A DNA stretch of 64,000 nucleotides, from positions 308,893-372,892 of the forward strand of contig NZ_CP063311.1 of NCBI RefSeq assembly GCF_015245355.1. Reading direction: 5' to 3'. This DNA is from Anabaenopsis elenkinii CCIBt3563. Its GTDB lineage: Bacteria; Cyanobacteriota; Cyanobacteriia; Cyanobacteriales; Nostocaceae. The translations under genes and the position numbers were made by a program. The notes beneath the pieces were generated by a model. The model was not told where the DNA came from and searched no databases. It saw only the letters and a list, made by a program, of their open reading frames with translations. Positions 45,811 to 54,905 of this stretch are shown here, one piece after another; position 1 is the stretch's first letter, and the number at the start of each line of letters is the position of its first letter.

Positions 45811-46165
45811 GGGAGCGTGAGAACCCCTACGCTTTAGCGAGGGGATGAAACGTGACTCAACAGGATTTATCCTGTCGGGTCCTTAACACAAAAAGCTTTG
45901 ACAGGCATTTACAAAGCATTTTTGTGTAGTTAAAATAGAACAAGCATCCATAAATATGGTGAAAAACCCAAAAGATGCCACTTAAGTAGCCACACAGCTA
46001 AGTATAACCTTAGCCAAGGTGGGTAGGGGAGTTTTGACAGTCCCAAAACAATATAATTTATTTAATAGATTAAGTAAATCATATTGTAAACGTTGCGTAG
46101 CATGGCTTGGGCCTGCGTAGCAACATCAGTTTAGAATCCCCTGTGTTTCAACCAGGGGAAATGTC
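45811..46165. repeat. Palindrome-bounded remnant resembling an IS200/IS605 non-autonomous element
   Basis: The gap between the RDD gene and the kinase gene (45798-46174) has no ORF. It starts with GTGAGAACCCCTACGC and an imperfect hairpin (CCCCTACGCTTTAGCGAGGGG, 45824-45844 region), a second hairpin ACAGGAT/ATCCTGT (45860-45875), and ends with a TCCCCTG...CAGGGGA hairpin (46137-46159) followed by ATGTCAA. Such paired end hairpins are typical of IS200/IS605-family ends. No tnpA or tnpB lies between. Confidence 0.5.
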
Positions 46166-46174
46166 AAAGTCATA

Positions 46175-47575
46175 TCATCTCCGAGCTAAGGTAGCGACTA
46201 TAGATAATAATTGATCCGGTGGAATGGGTTTAGCGGCGTGCATCTGATATCCTGCCGCTAAAGCTTCTGTATGGTCTACATCTTCAGCATAGGCGGTGAG
46301 CGCGGCGGCGGGAATTTCCCCCCCGGCTTCAGGACTCAACTCCCTCACCTGACGAATTAAAGCATAACCATCCTCTTCTGGTAAACCGATGTCAGATAGG
46401 AGTACATCATACCCACCGGGGTTTGCCTTCAGTGTTGATAGAGCTGCTTTTGCTGATTCTACTCCCGTCATCTCAACTCCATACTCTTCTAGCACTATTT
46501 TAAATAACTCCCGTATATCTGCTTGATCATCTACCATTAGTACCCGCAAACCTTCTAGATGTGGGAAGTTATTAATTGGCATTTGGGCTACATCTGCAAC
46601 AGACCCCGAGTCTGTAGGTGTGGGCAAAGATTGACGTTGCTGGTCATCTAACAGAGGTAGCCTGACAGTAAAAGTTGCTCCTTGACCTTCACCCTGACTC
46701 TGGGCTTCAATAGTCCCGCCGTGGAGTTCTACCAAATAGCGGACAATGGCCAGACCCAGTCCCAATCCTTGGTTAGAGCGGCTTCTGCTCCCATCTGCTT
46801 GACGGAATCGGTCAAAGATGTAGGGCAGAAAATCAGCACTAATGCCTTGACCCGTATCACTCACTTGAATCTGAGCTGCAAAATCACTGTAATCTAGTGT
46901 GATGGTAATCCTGCCCCCCACTGGGGTAAATTTAATAGCGTTAGAGAGTAAATTCCAAAAGACCTGCTGTAAGCGAGTGGGATCACCCAGCATACTCCTA
47001 GGTGGAGGGGCTAGCCTGGATTCAATGGCAATCTTTTTGGCTTCTGCTGAGAAATGGACAACCTCAAGAGCAGATTCAATCACGGAAACTAGATTCAGCG
47101 GTTGGGTATCCATCCGCAACCTACCTGCACTAATGCGGGAGATGTCTAACAAATCCGTAATCAGATGGGCTTGGGCTTGGGCGCTGCGTTCAATGGCTAC
47201 CAAGCCCTGATCAATTTTAGCTTGATCAAGTTCCTTTTTCTGTAATAGCTTGGCCCAACCCAGCATAGAATTGAGTGGGTTGCGCAGTTCGTGGGAGAGA
47301 ATTGATAAAAACTCATCTTTGGCACGGTTGGCTGCTTCCGCCGCATTGCGAGCTGACTGTTCTTGCGCCAAAAGTCGTGTGCGTTCTGCTTCCAATTGCT
47401 TTTGCTCAGTGATATCCTCAATCACTAAGAGAATCATTTCCCGATTATCTAGTAGTTTCATTTTCCGGCCATTGAGCCGCATGATTTTCTTGCCAATGTT
47501 CTCAAAGTTGTGTTCAACTTCCAGACCTTGAAACTGGTTCTCATAGGGAAGTATTGCTTCTAAAAGCGATCGCAA
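46175..47575 (-). CDS. Histidine kinase-receiver half of a split hybrid kinase
   Basis: The 466 residues hold a PAS remnant (about 1-60), the H-box FLSILSHELRNPLNSMLGW (about 92-110, phospho-acceptor His), N-box NLLSNAIKF, G-boxes DTGQGIS and GLGLGLAIV, and a receiver domain with VLMVDDQADIRELF, phospho-acceptor Asp in LLSDIGLPEEDGY and Lys in AAKPI. It overlaps the CheB-CheR gene by 16 bases in another frame and starts with TTG at 47575. In relatives the two parts are one protein, so this half is probably a frameshifted fragment, though coupled translation is possible. Confidence 0.8.
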   Translation of the reverse strand: MRSLLEAILPYENQFQGLEVEHNFENIGKKIMRLNGRKMKLLDNREMILLVIEDITEQKQLEAERTRLLAQEQSARNAAEAANRAKDEFLSILSHELRNPLNSMLGWAKLLQKKELDQAKIDQGLVAIERSAQAQAHLITDLLDISRISAGRLRMDTQPLNLVSVIESALEVVHFSAEAKKIAIESRLAPPPRSMLGDPTRLQQVFWNLLSNAIKFTPVGGRITITLDYSDFAAQIQVSDTGQGISADFLPYIFDRFRQADGSRSRSNQGLGLGLAIVRYLVELHGGTIEAQSQGEGQGATFTVRLPLLDDQQRQSLPTPTDSGSVADVAQMPINNFPHLEGLRVLMVDDQADIRELFKIVLEEYGVEMTGVESAKAALSTLKANPGGYDVLLSDIGLPEEDGYALIRQVRELSPEAGGEIPAAALTAYAEDVDHTEALAAGYQMHAAKPIPPDQLLSIVATLARR

Positions 47576-49833
47576 CTGGGGAATATCCCACTATCGTTAG
47601 TGACTTGGGTGGACTCAATATTACGCCGTTGCAGTTCCTCATTAATGGTATTTAGTTCTTCATTGGTGGCTTGAATTTCCTCCTTAGCCGTTTCTAATTC
47701 CTCATTGGTGCTTTGTAATTCTTCGTTGCTAGAAATAATTTCTTCGTTAGCGGCTCGTAAATCTTGATTAGTGGCTTGCTGCTCCTCAATAATTGATTGC
47801 AAATACTCTTTATTGGCGCTTAACTCCTGTTGGAGTCGGTTAATCTCCTGCTCTTGATTGTTGGGCTTGCCTCGCCTAGACTGTCCAGGAGCCTTAACTA
47901 TCTGTGAAACAGCTGTTGAAGAGGTTATATCTGTAAATAAAACTAAAAAGTACCATTCTCTAGCCGCAGCTGGTTTAAATGGTACAACATCAATTCTTAT
48001 CTGCTTGACTTGCTGATTATCTGTAAGTATACCTGACTTATTCACGGGTACCTGTCGGTTTTTGGCTTGATGAATAGCGGTGCGTAATTCTAACCGTAAT
48101 TCGTCTTTCGCCATCTTGATTAAGTTAAAATTGGGTCTACCTGGTGGAGGTTGCAGATAAGGACTGGTGTATCCCCGGAATTGCAAAATTTCCCAATCTT
48201 CGTTAATAATCACACCCACAGGAGCGTATTCATTTAAGACAATCCGGTCAGCTGCTTTGTATAATTCTATGTCATTCCATGCGTCTGAACTCACTGCTGG
48301 CTGGGTGTTGGGAGTTTCTAAAGGATAGTTGTTTCTGATCAGATCAATGCCCAATGGATTCGGAGTGATTTTTCGGGAGTATATCTTATACTTTCTATCA
48401 ACCAAACCAAACAAATGGGTGAACTCACCTACTGTTTCCGATGTGCCTAACATCAGAAAACCATTGGAATTCAAACCGTAGTGGAAAATAGGCAGCAACT
48501 TTTTTTGTACGGCGCCACCCAAATAAATTAGCACATTCCGACAGGTAATTAAATCCAACCGGGAAAATGGGGGGTCGCTAATGAGGTTGTGTCTGGCAAA
48601 AACACACACTTCCCGCACTGGCTTACTAATTTGATAACCGCCCTCCACCGGTATAAAGAAACGCTGTAGGCGTTCTGGTGAAATATCTACTACTTGATTT
48701 TTTTTATAAATACCGTTGCGAGCTTTTTCAATTACTGATTCATTTACATCAGTGGCAAAAATCTGGATAGAAATATTAATTACCTTATTACTTAAAAACT
48801 CTAGCAAGCAGATAGCAATAGAGTAAGCCTCTTCACCTGTAGAACAACCTGCTACCCAAATGCGGATGGGTGAGTTTGGGGTTCTATCTTTAGTAATAAT
48901 GGGAAAAACTTCGGTTTTTAAGGCTTCAAAGGCTTCAGGATCACGGAAGAAACTAGTAACAGTGATTAGTATATCTTGATATAAAGCGTTAACTTCTGCG
49001 GGGTTCTGTTGGAGATAACAGACGTAATCTTCTAGCCTATCTAATTTATATAAAAGCATCCGCCGCATGATGCGCCGCTTTAAGGTTGTTTTCTTGTAAT
49101 GGCTAAAGTCCACTTTTGTCGCATTTAGCAGCAGAGTGAAGATGGTGGACAGGGCATCTCCGGTTTCATGTATTGTATTATCTATGGCTTTGACTGAGGT
49201 GGGATGATTAACGTAAGGATGACGACTGATATTGGCTAATTCTTCGGCAATTTGTCTTGGTGTCAAAATAAAATCCACATATCCAGAAGCCACAGCTGTA
49301 TTCGGCATGGTATTCACTTTTGCCGATTCTTCACACTGAGCAAAAGTGATTCCACCCGCTGCTTTGATGGTTTCTGACCCCTGTGTGCCGTCGCAGTCAC
49401 CCCCGGACAATACAACGCCAATGGCTTTGTTACCCCGGTCTTCTGCTAGGGAAATAAAGAAAGTATCAACTGTCATGGAAAATCCATGAGTCTTGGCTCG
49501 CGGACTTAGTTTCAGCACCCCCTGATTAATGGTCATCATGGCGTTAGGTGGAATAACATACACATGATTTGGTTCTACAATCATGCCATCCAATACTTCT
49601 AGCACAGGCATTTGGGTGGCGCGAGAAAGAATTTCCGTCAATAAACTTTTTTGATGGGGACTCAGATGCTGAACCAAAACGAAGGCCATACCGGTATCAG
49701 TAGGTAAATGGCTCAGTAATTCCCGGAATGCCTCCAATCCTCCCGCAGAAGCACCCATCCCCACAATGGGAAATAATTCGGTTTGGCTAACCTGTTCCGA
49801 TACTTTTTTGCTAATATTCACTAACAAATACAC
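47560..49833 (-). CDS. CheB-CheR half of a split hybrid kinase
   Basis: The 757-residue protein has a CheB methylesterase domain (about 15-200; GASAGGLEAF, VQHLSPHQKS and SGGDCDGTQG hold Ser, His and Asp), a CheR methyltransferase domain (about 215-480; WVAGCSTGEEAYS, ITCRNVLIYL), a PAS-like region and a coiled coil of repeated NEEL units (about 665-740). It stops after TQVTNDSGIFPSCDRF, out of frame with the kinase half. Intact relatives continue through a PAS domain into the kinase. About 50-70 residues of that PAS appear deleted at the junction. Confidence 0.82.
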   Translation of the reverse strand: MYLLVNISKKVSEQVSQTELFPIVGMGASAGGLEAFRELLSHLPTDTGMAFVLVQHLSPHQKSLLTEILSRATQMPVLEVLDGMIVEPNHVYVIPPNAMMTINQGVLKLSPRAKTHGFSMTVDTFFISLAEDRGNKAIGVVLSGGDCDGTQGSETIKAAGGITFAQCEESAKVNTMPNTAVASGYVDFILTPRQIAEELANISRHPYVNHPTSVKAIDNTIHETGDALSTIFTLLLNATKVDFSHYKKTTLKRRIMRRMLLYKLDRLEDYVCYLQQNPAEVNALYQDILITVTSFFRDPEAFEALKTEVFPIITKDRTPNSPIRIWVAGCSTGEEAYSIAICLLEFLSNKVINISIQIFATDVNESVIEKARNGIYKKNQVVDISPERLQRFFIPVEGGYQISKPVREVCVFARHNLISDPPFSRLDLITCRNVLIYLGGAVQKKLLPIFHYGLNSNGFLMLGTSETVGEFTHLFGLVDRKYKIYSRKITPNPLGIDLIRNNYPLETPNTQPAVSSDAWNDIELYKAADRIVLNEYAPVGVIINEDWEILQFRGYTSPYLQPPPGRPNFNLIKMAKDELRLELRTAIHQAKNRQVPVNKSGILTDNQQVKQIRIDVVPFKPAAAREWYFLVLFTDITSSTAVSQIVKAPGQSRRGKPNNQEQEINRLQQELSANKEYLQSIIEEQQATNQDLRAANEEIISSNEELQSTNEELETAKEEIQATNEELNTINEELQRRNIESTQVTNDSGIFPSCDRF

Positions 49834-50930
49834 TCTTTAAGAGAGGGCGTATCAACCAATGCACGTAGGAAAATCCCTCGCGCACCATTTATATCCCGGC
49901 TCATTACCAGCCCGTCAGATGGAGACTTAACGAATTTAGCACCACCAAGGTTGGGGATGATTTCACCAGTCCAACTGACTGTTTTTGATGTGTACGCTTC
50001 GTTCACATCCATCACCACTTTATTAGTCTCAAAAGCCTTGTGCTTGAGAAACTGCTTAAATCGGTAGTGAGAGAGTGTTAACATTTGACGCACTGACTTT
50101 GACCTAATTCTTCGTTTCGCCTTCTGAGACATTTGGGATGTTTCAAAGGTTGGCAGTAAAATAATGTCAAAGTTATCAACCAAAAATCGAGCAGTTTTCT
50201 TGTGCAATTCGTCTACAAGGTTTTTGATTTTACCCCGCAGTCTACTGGCGGCAAGTTTCATCCTTCTTCTTTGTTTGCACTTGGCTTTAGTGAATTTAGA
50301 AATTAACTTATCCAAACGAAAACACAGCTTTTGTATTTGCAAATTAGCAGATGTGCCAATTTCACCAAAACTAGATTCAGAAAAGAAGGTGATAAATGTT
50401 CTGATACCGGGGTCAAGTGCTACAACACGTCCTTGGTTATCGGACTTCTGTTGTAGCACGTCCTCTGGAACTGTCAAATAGTAATCACGGTAGGCAAATA
50501 CTAAACGACAGTCGCCAAAGCTTTGTGGTAAGGCTTCTTTGAAGGTTACCTTACCTAATATAGTATGGTAAATCCCCAAGTCTTTTACGGCAGATTTGGG
50601 AATGTAGCAAGATTGTACAGTGTCTTTTCTTGACCTAAATCTAATCTTGCTAACACCACCACCGGTTTTAAACTTTTTCTTGGCATTGCTGATAGACTTA
50701 CAAGCATCTTTGATGGCGATTGATTTAATTTGATAAGGGACTGATTTACTCCATTCTGGTAGTCCGTTCAATATGTCAGTCTTAATCGCTTTCCAGTTAG
50801 CTTTGATGCTAGTGTCTTGCAGCAGTTTGACGGTGGTGTTGTAAACAAACCTGGACACACCAAACCACTGTTTAACGATCTGCTTCTGCTCGGTTGTGAG
50901 GAAGATCCGGATCTTCCTTGATTTTTTTAC
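49821..50930 (-). CDS. tnpB: IS607-type TnpB-like protein
   Basis: About 369 residues from KKSRKIRIFLTTEQKQ. The open frame extends upstream to 51257, but that part overlaps tnpA in another frame; the true start is unresolved (a GTG lies at 51047). RuvC-type residues are visible in VALDPGIRTFITFF (Asp), LLPTFETS (Glu) and VMSRDINGARGIFL (Asp). Between them, the zinc-finger CxxC pairs of ordinary TnpB are replaced by KTVSWTGEIIPNLGG. TnpB proteins are RNA-guided nucleases in related elements; guide-RNA function here is not shown. The C-terminus overlaps the CheB-CheR gene by 13 bases. Confidence 0.85.
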   Translation of the reverse strand, partial: VKKSRKIRIFLTTEQKQIVKQWFGVSRFVYNTTVKLLQDTSIKANWKAIKTDILNGLPEWSKSVPYQIKSIAIKDACKSISNAKKKFKTGGGVSKIRFRSRKDTVQSCYIPKSAVKDLGIYHTILGKVTFKEALPQSFGDCRLVFAYRDYYLTVPEDVLQQKSDNQGRVVALDPGIRTFITFFSESSFGEIGTSANLQIQKLCFRLDKLISKFTKAKCKQRRRMKLAASRLRGKIKNLVDELHKKTARFLVDNFDIILLPTFETSQMSQKAKRRIRSKSVRQMLTLSHYRFKQFLKHKAFETNKVVMDVNEAYTSKTVSWTGEIIPNLGGAKFVKSPSDGLVMSRDINGARGIFLRALVDTPSLKECIC

Positions 50931-51270
50931 TGTACTTCCTGAGTCCGTGCATCCGACAAGAGAAGACGTGGAGGATGGAGAGAAGATCCGAGGTAAGTTC
51001 TGACTCTGGGGAATGTACAGTGTTGTCGAGAACCACGATTCGTCCACCGTTTTGCTTGACCATGTACTCAATAAGCTCGAATCCAAACCTTGCGAGTCTG
51101 TCACGACAGGCAACAACAAGCGTGAGCTTATCTGGGCGCATAAGTCTGTCCAGTAAGGTTTGCAGTCCTTTTCTTTTAAAGTTGATTCCACTGCCGATAT
51201 CTTTGATGATTTCGGCATTTGGGTAGAGTGATTGTATATAGGCGATTTGTCTACCAAGGTCGTCTGGTTG
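50872..51270 (-). pseudogene. IS607-type serine recombinase TnpA, N-terminally truncated
   Basis: The frame from 51270 reads QPDDLGRQIAYIQSLYPNAE and then the recombinase core LTLVVACRDRLARFGFELIEYMV, ending HVFSCRMHGLRKYSKKIKED. This is the C-terminal two thirds of an IS607-family TnpA. The N-terminal helix-turn-helix and the catalytic Ser motif (R-V-S-S) are missing, with a stop immediately upstream. Confidence 0.85.
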
Positions 51271-51416
51271 CTAGTTATCCTGGTTCTACTCTAGCTAAAA
51301 CTAACTCACGAATGTAAACATCTGCTCAAAGCTAGAAAGTCATGGTTATGCAGTCCGGCAAGATTTAAGTAAAATTAAATTACGGCAAAACCCGCATTCA
51401 TCCAGAGATATAGTCT

Positions 51417-52697
51417 ATGCAGCTACTTAAAACAACCGATACAGATTTTTCCGTTAGATTTAAAGCACTGGTGAGCGATCGCCGGGAAGCAACGGTTGAT
51501 GTTAGTGGTACAGTTAAAAATATTCTCGCTGATGTGAAAGTGCGCGGCGATGCGGCAGTTCAAGAATATACCAGCCGCTTTGATCATTATACTCCCCCAT
51601 CCTTGCATTTAAGCGCCGATTTTATCTCGGAGCAAGCAGCACAATGTCCGCAAAATGTCAAGGAATCTCTCCAACTAGCAGCCGACAGAATCGGGTCTTT
51701 TCACCAAAAACAACTCCCCCAAAATATTGGTTACACCGACACAGCAGGAGTCAAACTAGGATTAAATTGGGTTTCCCTCTCCCAGGTGGGTATCTATGTC
51801 CCCGGAGGACGAGCCAGTTATCCGAGTTCTGTACTGATGAATGCCCTACCTGCTAAAATAGCCGGTGTGGATAGGATTGTCATGGCAGTACCTATGCCAG
51901 GGGGTGCGATTAACCCGGCAGTACTCGCAGCAGCCCAAATTGCCGGGGTGACGGAAATTTATAGTATAGGGGGAGCCCAGGCGATCGCCGCTTTAGCCTA
52001 TGGTACAGAAACTATTACCCCTGTAGATAAAATTGTCGGTCCGGGTAACGCCTATGTTGCCGAAGCCAAACGGCAGGTATTTGGAACTGTGGGTATTGAC
52101 AGTGTAGCTGGACCATCGGAAATTTTGGTGGTAGCAGATAGCCAAAATAACCCAGAATGGATAGCTTGGGATTTACTTTCCCAAGCAGAACACGACCCCA
52201 GCGCCCAGTCAATTTTAATTACTGATTCTGCCCAGTTTGCCGAAAATGTGATACAATCCATTGAGCAAATTCTTACCCATCTCCCTACCAAAGAAGTAGC
52301 AACCGCCAGTTGGCAAAAACATGGCGCGGTGATTTTAGTAGAAGACCTCACCGAGAGTATACCAATATTAAATCAGTTAGCTCCCGAACACGTGGAACTG
52401 TGCATAGATAACCCCCAAGGATTTGCTGATCAGATTAAATCTGCGGGGAGTATGTTTTTAGGACGTTACACCCCAGAAGCCATTGGGGATTACCTAGGCG
52501 GACCTAACCACGTACTTCCCACCGCCCGGTCAGCCCGTTTTGCCTCCGGTTTGAGTGTCTATGACTTTCTCAAGCGAATTACCTATTTAGAGTGTAATCA
52601 AGAAGCACTGCAAAAAATAGGTAAGGCCGCTGTAACTCTAGCAGAAACTGAAGGTTTACCAGCCCATGGGGGTAGCGTATCTATCCGCCTACAGTGA
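51417..52697 (+). CDS. hisD: Histidinol dehydrogenase HisD
   Basis: The 426-residue zinc enzyme oxidises L-histidinol to histidine in two NAD-dependent steps. The signature GPGNAYVAEAKRQVFGTVGI and DSVAGPSEILVVAD lie at about residues 206-240, and the active-site APEHVEL near residue 325 is intact. The length is normal. The gene ends 9 bases into the convergent thioredoxin gene. Confidence 0.96.
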   Translation: MQLLKTTDTDFSVRFKALVSDRREATVDVSGTVKNILADVKVRGDAAVQEYTSRFDHYTPPSLHLSADFISEQAAQCPQNVKESLQLAADRIGSFHQKQLPQNIGYTDTAGVKLGLNWVSLSQVGIYVPGGRASYPSSVLMNALPAKIAGVDRIVMAVPMPGGAINPAVLAAAQIAGVTEIYSIGGAQAIAALAYGTETITPVDKIVGPGNAYVAEAKRQVFGTVGIDSVAGPSEILVVADSQNNPEWIAWDLLSQAEHDPSAQSILITDSAQFAENVIQSIEQILTHLPTKEVATASWQKHGAVILVEDLTESIPILNQLAPEHVELCIDNPQGFADQIKSAGSMFLGRYTPEAIGDYLGGPNHVLPTARSARFASGLSVYDFLKRITYLECNQEALQKIGKAAVTLAETEGLPAHGGSVSIRLQ

Positions 52698-53297
52698 GCC
52701 TGAGTTAATTACCTGACTCCCATGACTGCGGGGGTCATCTTGATTATTCACCGGTGCTACTGGGGCGCGAAATTGGGACACCTCCCCGCTAGTTTGCCCA
52801 TAGGGTAAAGATGACCCGGTAACTAAGGCTTCTAAGTTACTGGCCATGACTGTACGGGGTTGATCTCCAATGCTTTGGGCGATGGTTTCCCCATCTGCAC
52901 CTAAAAAGACAAAGTGGGGAATACCATCTACTCGATATTTGAGCATCTCTGGGAGCCACTTGTTATTATCTACATTCAACATGACAAAGTTTACTTTGTC
53001 GCCATATTGTTGTTTGAGTTGGGCAACATCAGGAGCCATTTTTTGGCAGACAGTACACCAGTTAGCGTAAAATTCGACTATTGAGGGTTTACCGTTGCTG
53101 GTAGCCATTTCTAAGGGAGTTGATGCTTTATCTAGGTCTGCTAAAGAAACGGAGGTTGTCTGGGTTTTCAATCCCAATATTAAGGCTACACTCAGGGCGA
53201 TCGCTACTATGGCAATTAAGAAGTTTCTCACCCTGGTTCCGGAGGTGGTTTGAGGCTGAGAAGTAGAATTAATAGGGGATTCTGTAGTCATGGTCAA
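52689..53297 (-). CDS. Membrane-anchored thioredoxin (TxlA/HCF164-like)
   Basis: The 202-residue protein has an N-terminal transmembrane anchor (FLIAIVAIALSVALILGL, about residues 26-43) and a thioredoxin domain with the active site WCTVCQKM near residue 82 and the cis-Pro loop GIPHFVF. Related proteins (HCF164, TxlA) deliver reducing equivalents for photosystem and cytochrome assembly on the lumen side. The orientation here, by inference, places the domain outside the cytoplasm. Its 3' end overlaps hisD. Confidence 0.88.
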   Translation of the reverse strand: MTMTTESPINSTSQPQTTSGTRVRNFLIAIVAIALSVALILGLKTQTTSVSLADLDKASTPLEMATSNGKPSIVEFYANWCTVCQKMAPDVAQLKQQYGDKVNFVMLNVDNNKWLPEMLKYRVDGIPHFVFLGADGETIAQSIGDQPRTVMASNLEALVTGSSLPYGQTSGEVSQFRAPVAPVNNQDDPRSHGSQVINSGSL

Positions 53298-53520
53298 TTT
53301 ATTAACAGTTATTAACTATTGTGATTTTTATATTGGAAAGTATCAAGTATTTGTATTTGACTTGTATTAACGTGAGTTCGATGGAACTAAAAAATGGCAG
53401 GAGGTAGAGCAGGCAAATATTTTGGGTAGATGTCATAGTTATGTAGAGGCTTTGCTTCAAGAATTATTACATCAAATTCAGCAAAATCACAAAGTGAGAC
53501 GGGAATAATTTGACTATCTG
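53298..53520. other. Intergenic region with gene fragments
   Basis: This 223-base gap contains two pieces. At about 53330-53371, a minus-strand fragment (VNTSQIQILDTFQYK) matches part of the PIN gene at 59019-59720. A plus-strand stop-free run (REFDGTKKWQEVEQANILGR..., about 53373-53508) ends in a stop but has no start codon in a good context; it may be a broken gene whose family I do not recognise. Confidence 0.4.
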
Positions 53521-53767
53521 CTACTGCAACCCTAAATGTAACTTCATAGCATCATTGACCAAATCTATCAACTCTTGACTTAAATACCCTACCACATCTC
53601 CTAAAATGCGCTGTTTAGAAATTGTCCGAATTTGTTGCGCTTGCACCTTAGAAGGTTTAGATAAACCCGAATCTTCTGGATTTAATAAAACCTCAAAAGG
53701 ATATATACGACTGGTATTAGATGTAATGGGTAAAATCGTTACCGTAGTAGAAGCATTATTATTAGTA
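53521..53767 (-). pseudogene. MazF/PemK-family toxin, N-terminally truncated by an IS
   Basis: The minus-strand frame reads NNNASTTVTILPITSNTSRIYPFEVLLN through KVQAQQIRTISKQRIL to LNDAMKLHLGLQ-like end (DLVNDAMKLHLGL). The TSNTxRxYPFEV, Q-A-Q-Q-I-R-T-I-S-K-x-R-I and C-terminal LGL motifs are those of MazF/PemK toxins. The N-terminus with the RGEVxW motif is absent, and the frame enters the IS inverted repeat at 53768. Confidence 0.82.
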
Positions 53768-54904
53768 GGAGTTACGCATTGACAGAATAACAAAATAGTG
53801 AATTGATAAATATAGGTCGTCTACTTGCTAGGTATCAGACAATTAGAAAAATCACGAAACCATCCACAGCGCAATGCAATCTAGACCTATACACCTTATT
53901 TTTACTGTCAGAGCCAAAGTTTGGGGGGTGCAGTAGGTTAGCAGAGATATTAGGAGACGTTTCACATGATAGTGTGAATCGCTTTTTATTGAGAGAGCGA
54001 TATGAACCGAAAGATTTATTCAACATTATAGAAAAAGTTATTAACTTGGTAGGAGGAATACTAAGTGTAGATGATACAGTGATAGAAAAGATTTACAGCG
54101 ACCCCAAAAATGCTGAATTAATCGGTTATTTTTGGTCAGGTAAAGCCCATAAAACAATTATTGGCTTAAATTTAATCACTCTATATTACAGTGATATTCA
54201 TGGTAATTCAGTGCCAATAAATTACAGAATATATGATAAAAAGGAGGGAAAAACAAAAAACGATTATTTTAGAGAAATGGTAAGTGAAATAATAAGCTGG
54301 GGAGTCAAACCCAGAATTGTAACAGGTGATAGTTGGTATTCAGGAGTAGAAAATTTGAAATTCCTAAAAAACCAGAAATTGGGTTTTCTCTTCGGAATTG
54401 AAAAAAATAGAACTGTTTCAAATGAGCCACACAAGTATTGTCAAGTAAGCACTCTGGCTATTCCCGAAGAAGGATTAAGGACTCATCTGAAAGAATTTGG
54501 ATTTATAAAGTTGTTTAGGAAAGACTTTAAAAAAGAAGACTCTAGACACTATATTTTGTATCTTCCAGATGAGGAAAGAATCGAGGATATAACTAGAAAT
54601 GAATTTATGACAATTCATGATACTCATTGGGGAATTGAAACCTTTCATCGAGCCATAAAACAAGTATGTGGAATTTGTCGGTTCATGGTTAGGGATACTC
54701 ATGCAATTAAGACTCACATCTTTTGTTCACTTCAAGCTTTTGTTAAGTTGGAGTTTATGCGCTCTGAAAAAATAATTAGCAATTGGTATGAAATACAACG
54801 GAATCTGTTTACTTTAGTTGTACGTGAGCATATTTTTGCTAATCTTAATAGCGATCGCATGATCTAGATATCATAGATCATATTTTTTGTCAATGCGTAA
54901 GTCC
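53768..54904 (+). mobile_element. Insertion sequence inserted into a toxin-antitoxin locus
   Basis: Terminal inverted repeats GGAGTTACGCATTGACAGAA and, at the right end reversed, GGACTTACGCATTGACAAAA match at 18 of 20 positions. The 1137-bp element carries one transposase. A TA dinucleotide flanks both ends, possibly a 2-bp target duplication. The neighbouring fragments of a MazF toxin (left) and an antitoxin (right) do not join directly, so a deletion accompanied or followed insertion. Confidence 0.82.
53803..54867 (+). CDS. DDE-type transposase
   Basis: The 354-residue protein carries an Asp motif in GILSVDDTVIEKIYS (about residue 88), VTGDSWYSGVENLKFL (about 168) and WGIETFHRAIKQ (Glu, about 277), a DDE transposase in the IS4/IS701-like superfamily. 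I cannot assign the exact IS family without a search. The start may be TTG or a near-upstream codon; the listed frame begins 35 bases from the left inverted repeat and looks intact. Confidence 0.8.
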   Translation: MINIGRLLARYQTIRKITKPSTAQCNLDLYTLFLLSEPKFGGCSRLAEILGDVSHDSVNRFLLRERYEPKDLFNIIEKVINLVGGILSVDDTVIEKIYSDPKNAELIGYFWSGKAHKTIIGLNLITLYYSDIHGNSVPINYRIYDKKEGKTKNDYFREMVSEIISWGVKPRIVTGDSWYSGVENLKFLKNQKLGFLFGIEKNRTVSNEPHKYCQVSTLAIPEEGLRTHLKEFGFIKLFRKDFKKEDSRHYILYLPDEERIEDITRNEFMTIHDTHWGIETFHRAIKQVCGICRFMVRDTHAIKTHIFCSLQAFVKLEFMRSEKIISNWYEIQRNLFTLVVREHIFANLNSDRMI

Positions 54905-54905
54905 T

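Larger units (their letters stand above)
49821..51273 (-). mobile_element. 5'-truncated IS607-type element
   Basis: It consists of a truncated serine recombinase gene (tnpA) and an overlapping tnpB. The left (upstream) end of tnpA is lost at about 51270, where the frame meets a stop. The element abuts the end of the split CheB-CheR gene. Since the catalytic serine region of TnpA is gone, self-mobilisation is unlikely. Confidence 0.75.

Noticed and set aside
50931-51257. N-terminal extension of the TnpB frame (about 109 codons)
   Set aside because: It overlaps the recombinase gene in another frame and has no TnpB-like sequence before KKSRKIRIFL. It is a shadow of tnpA.
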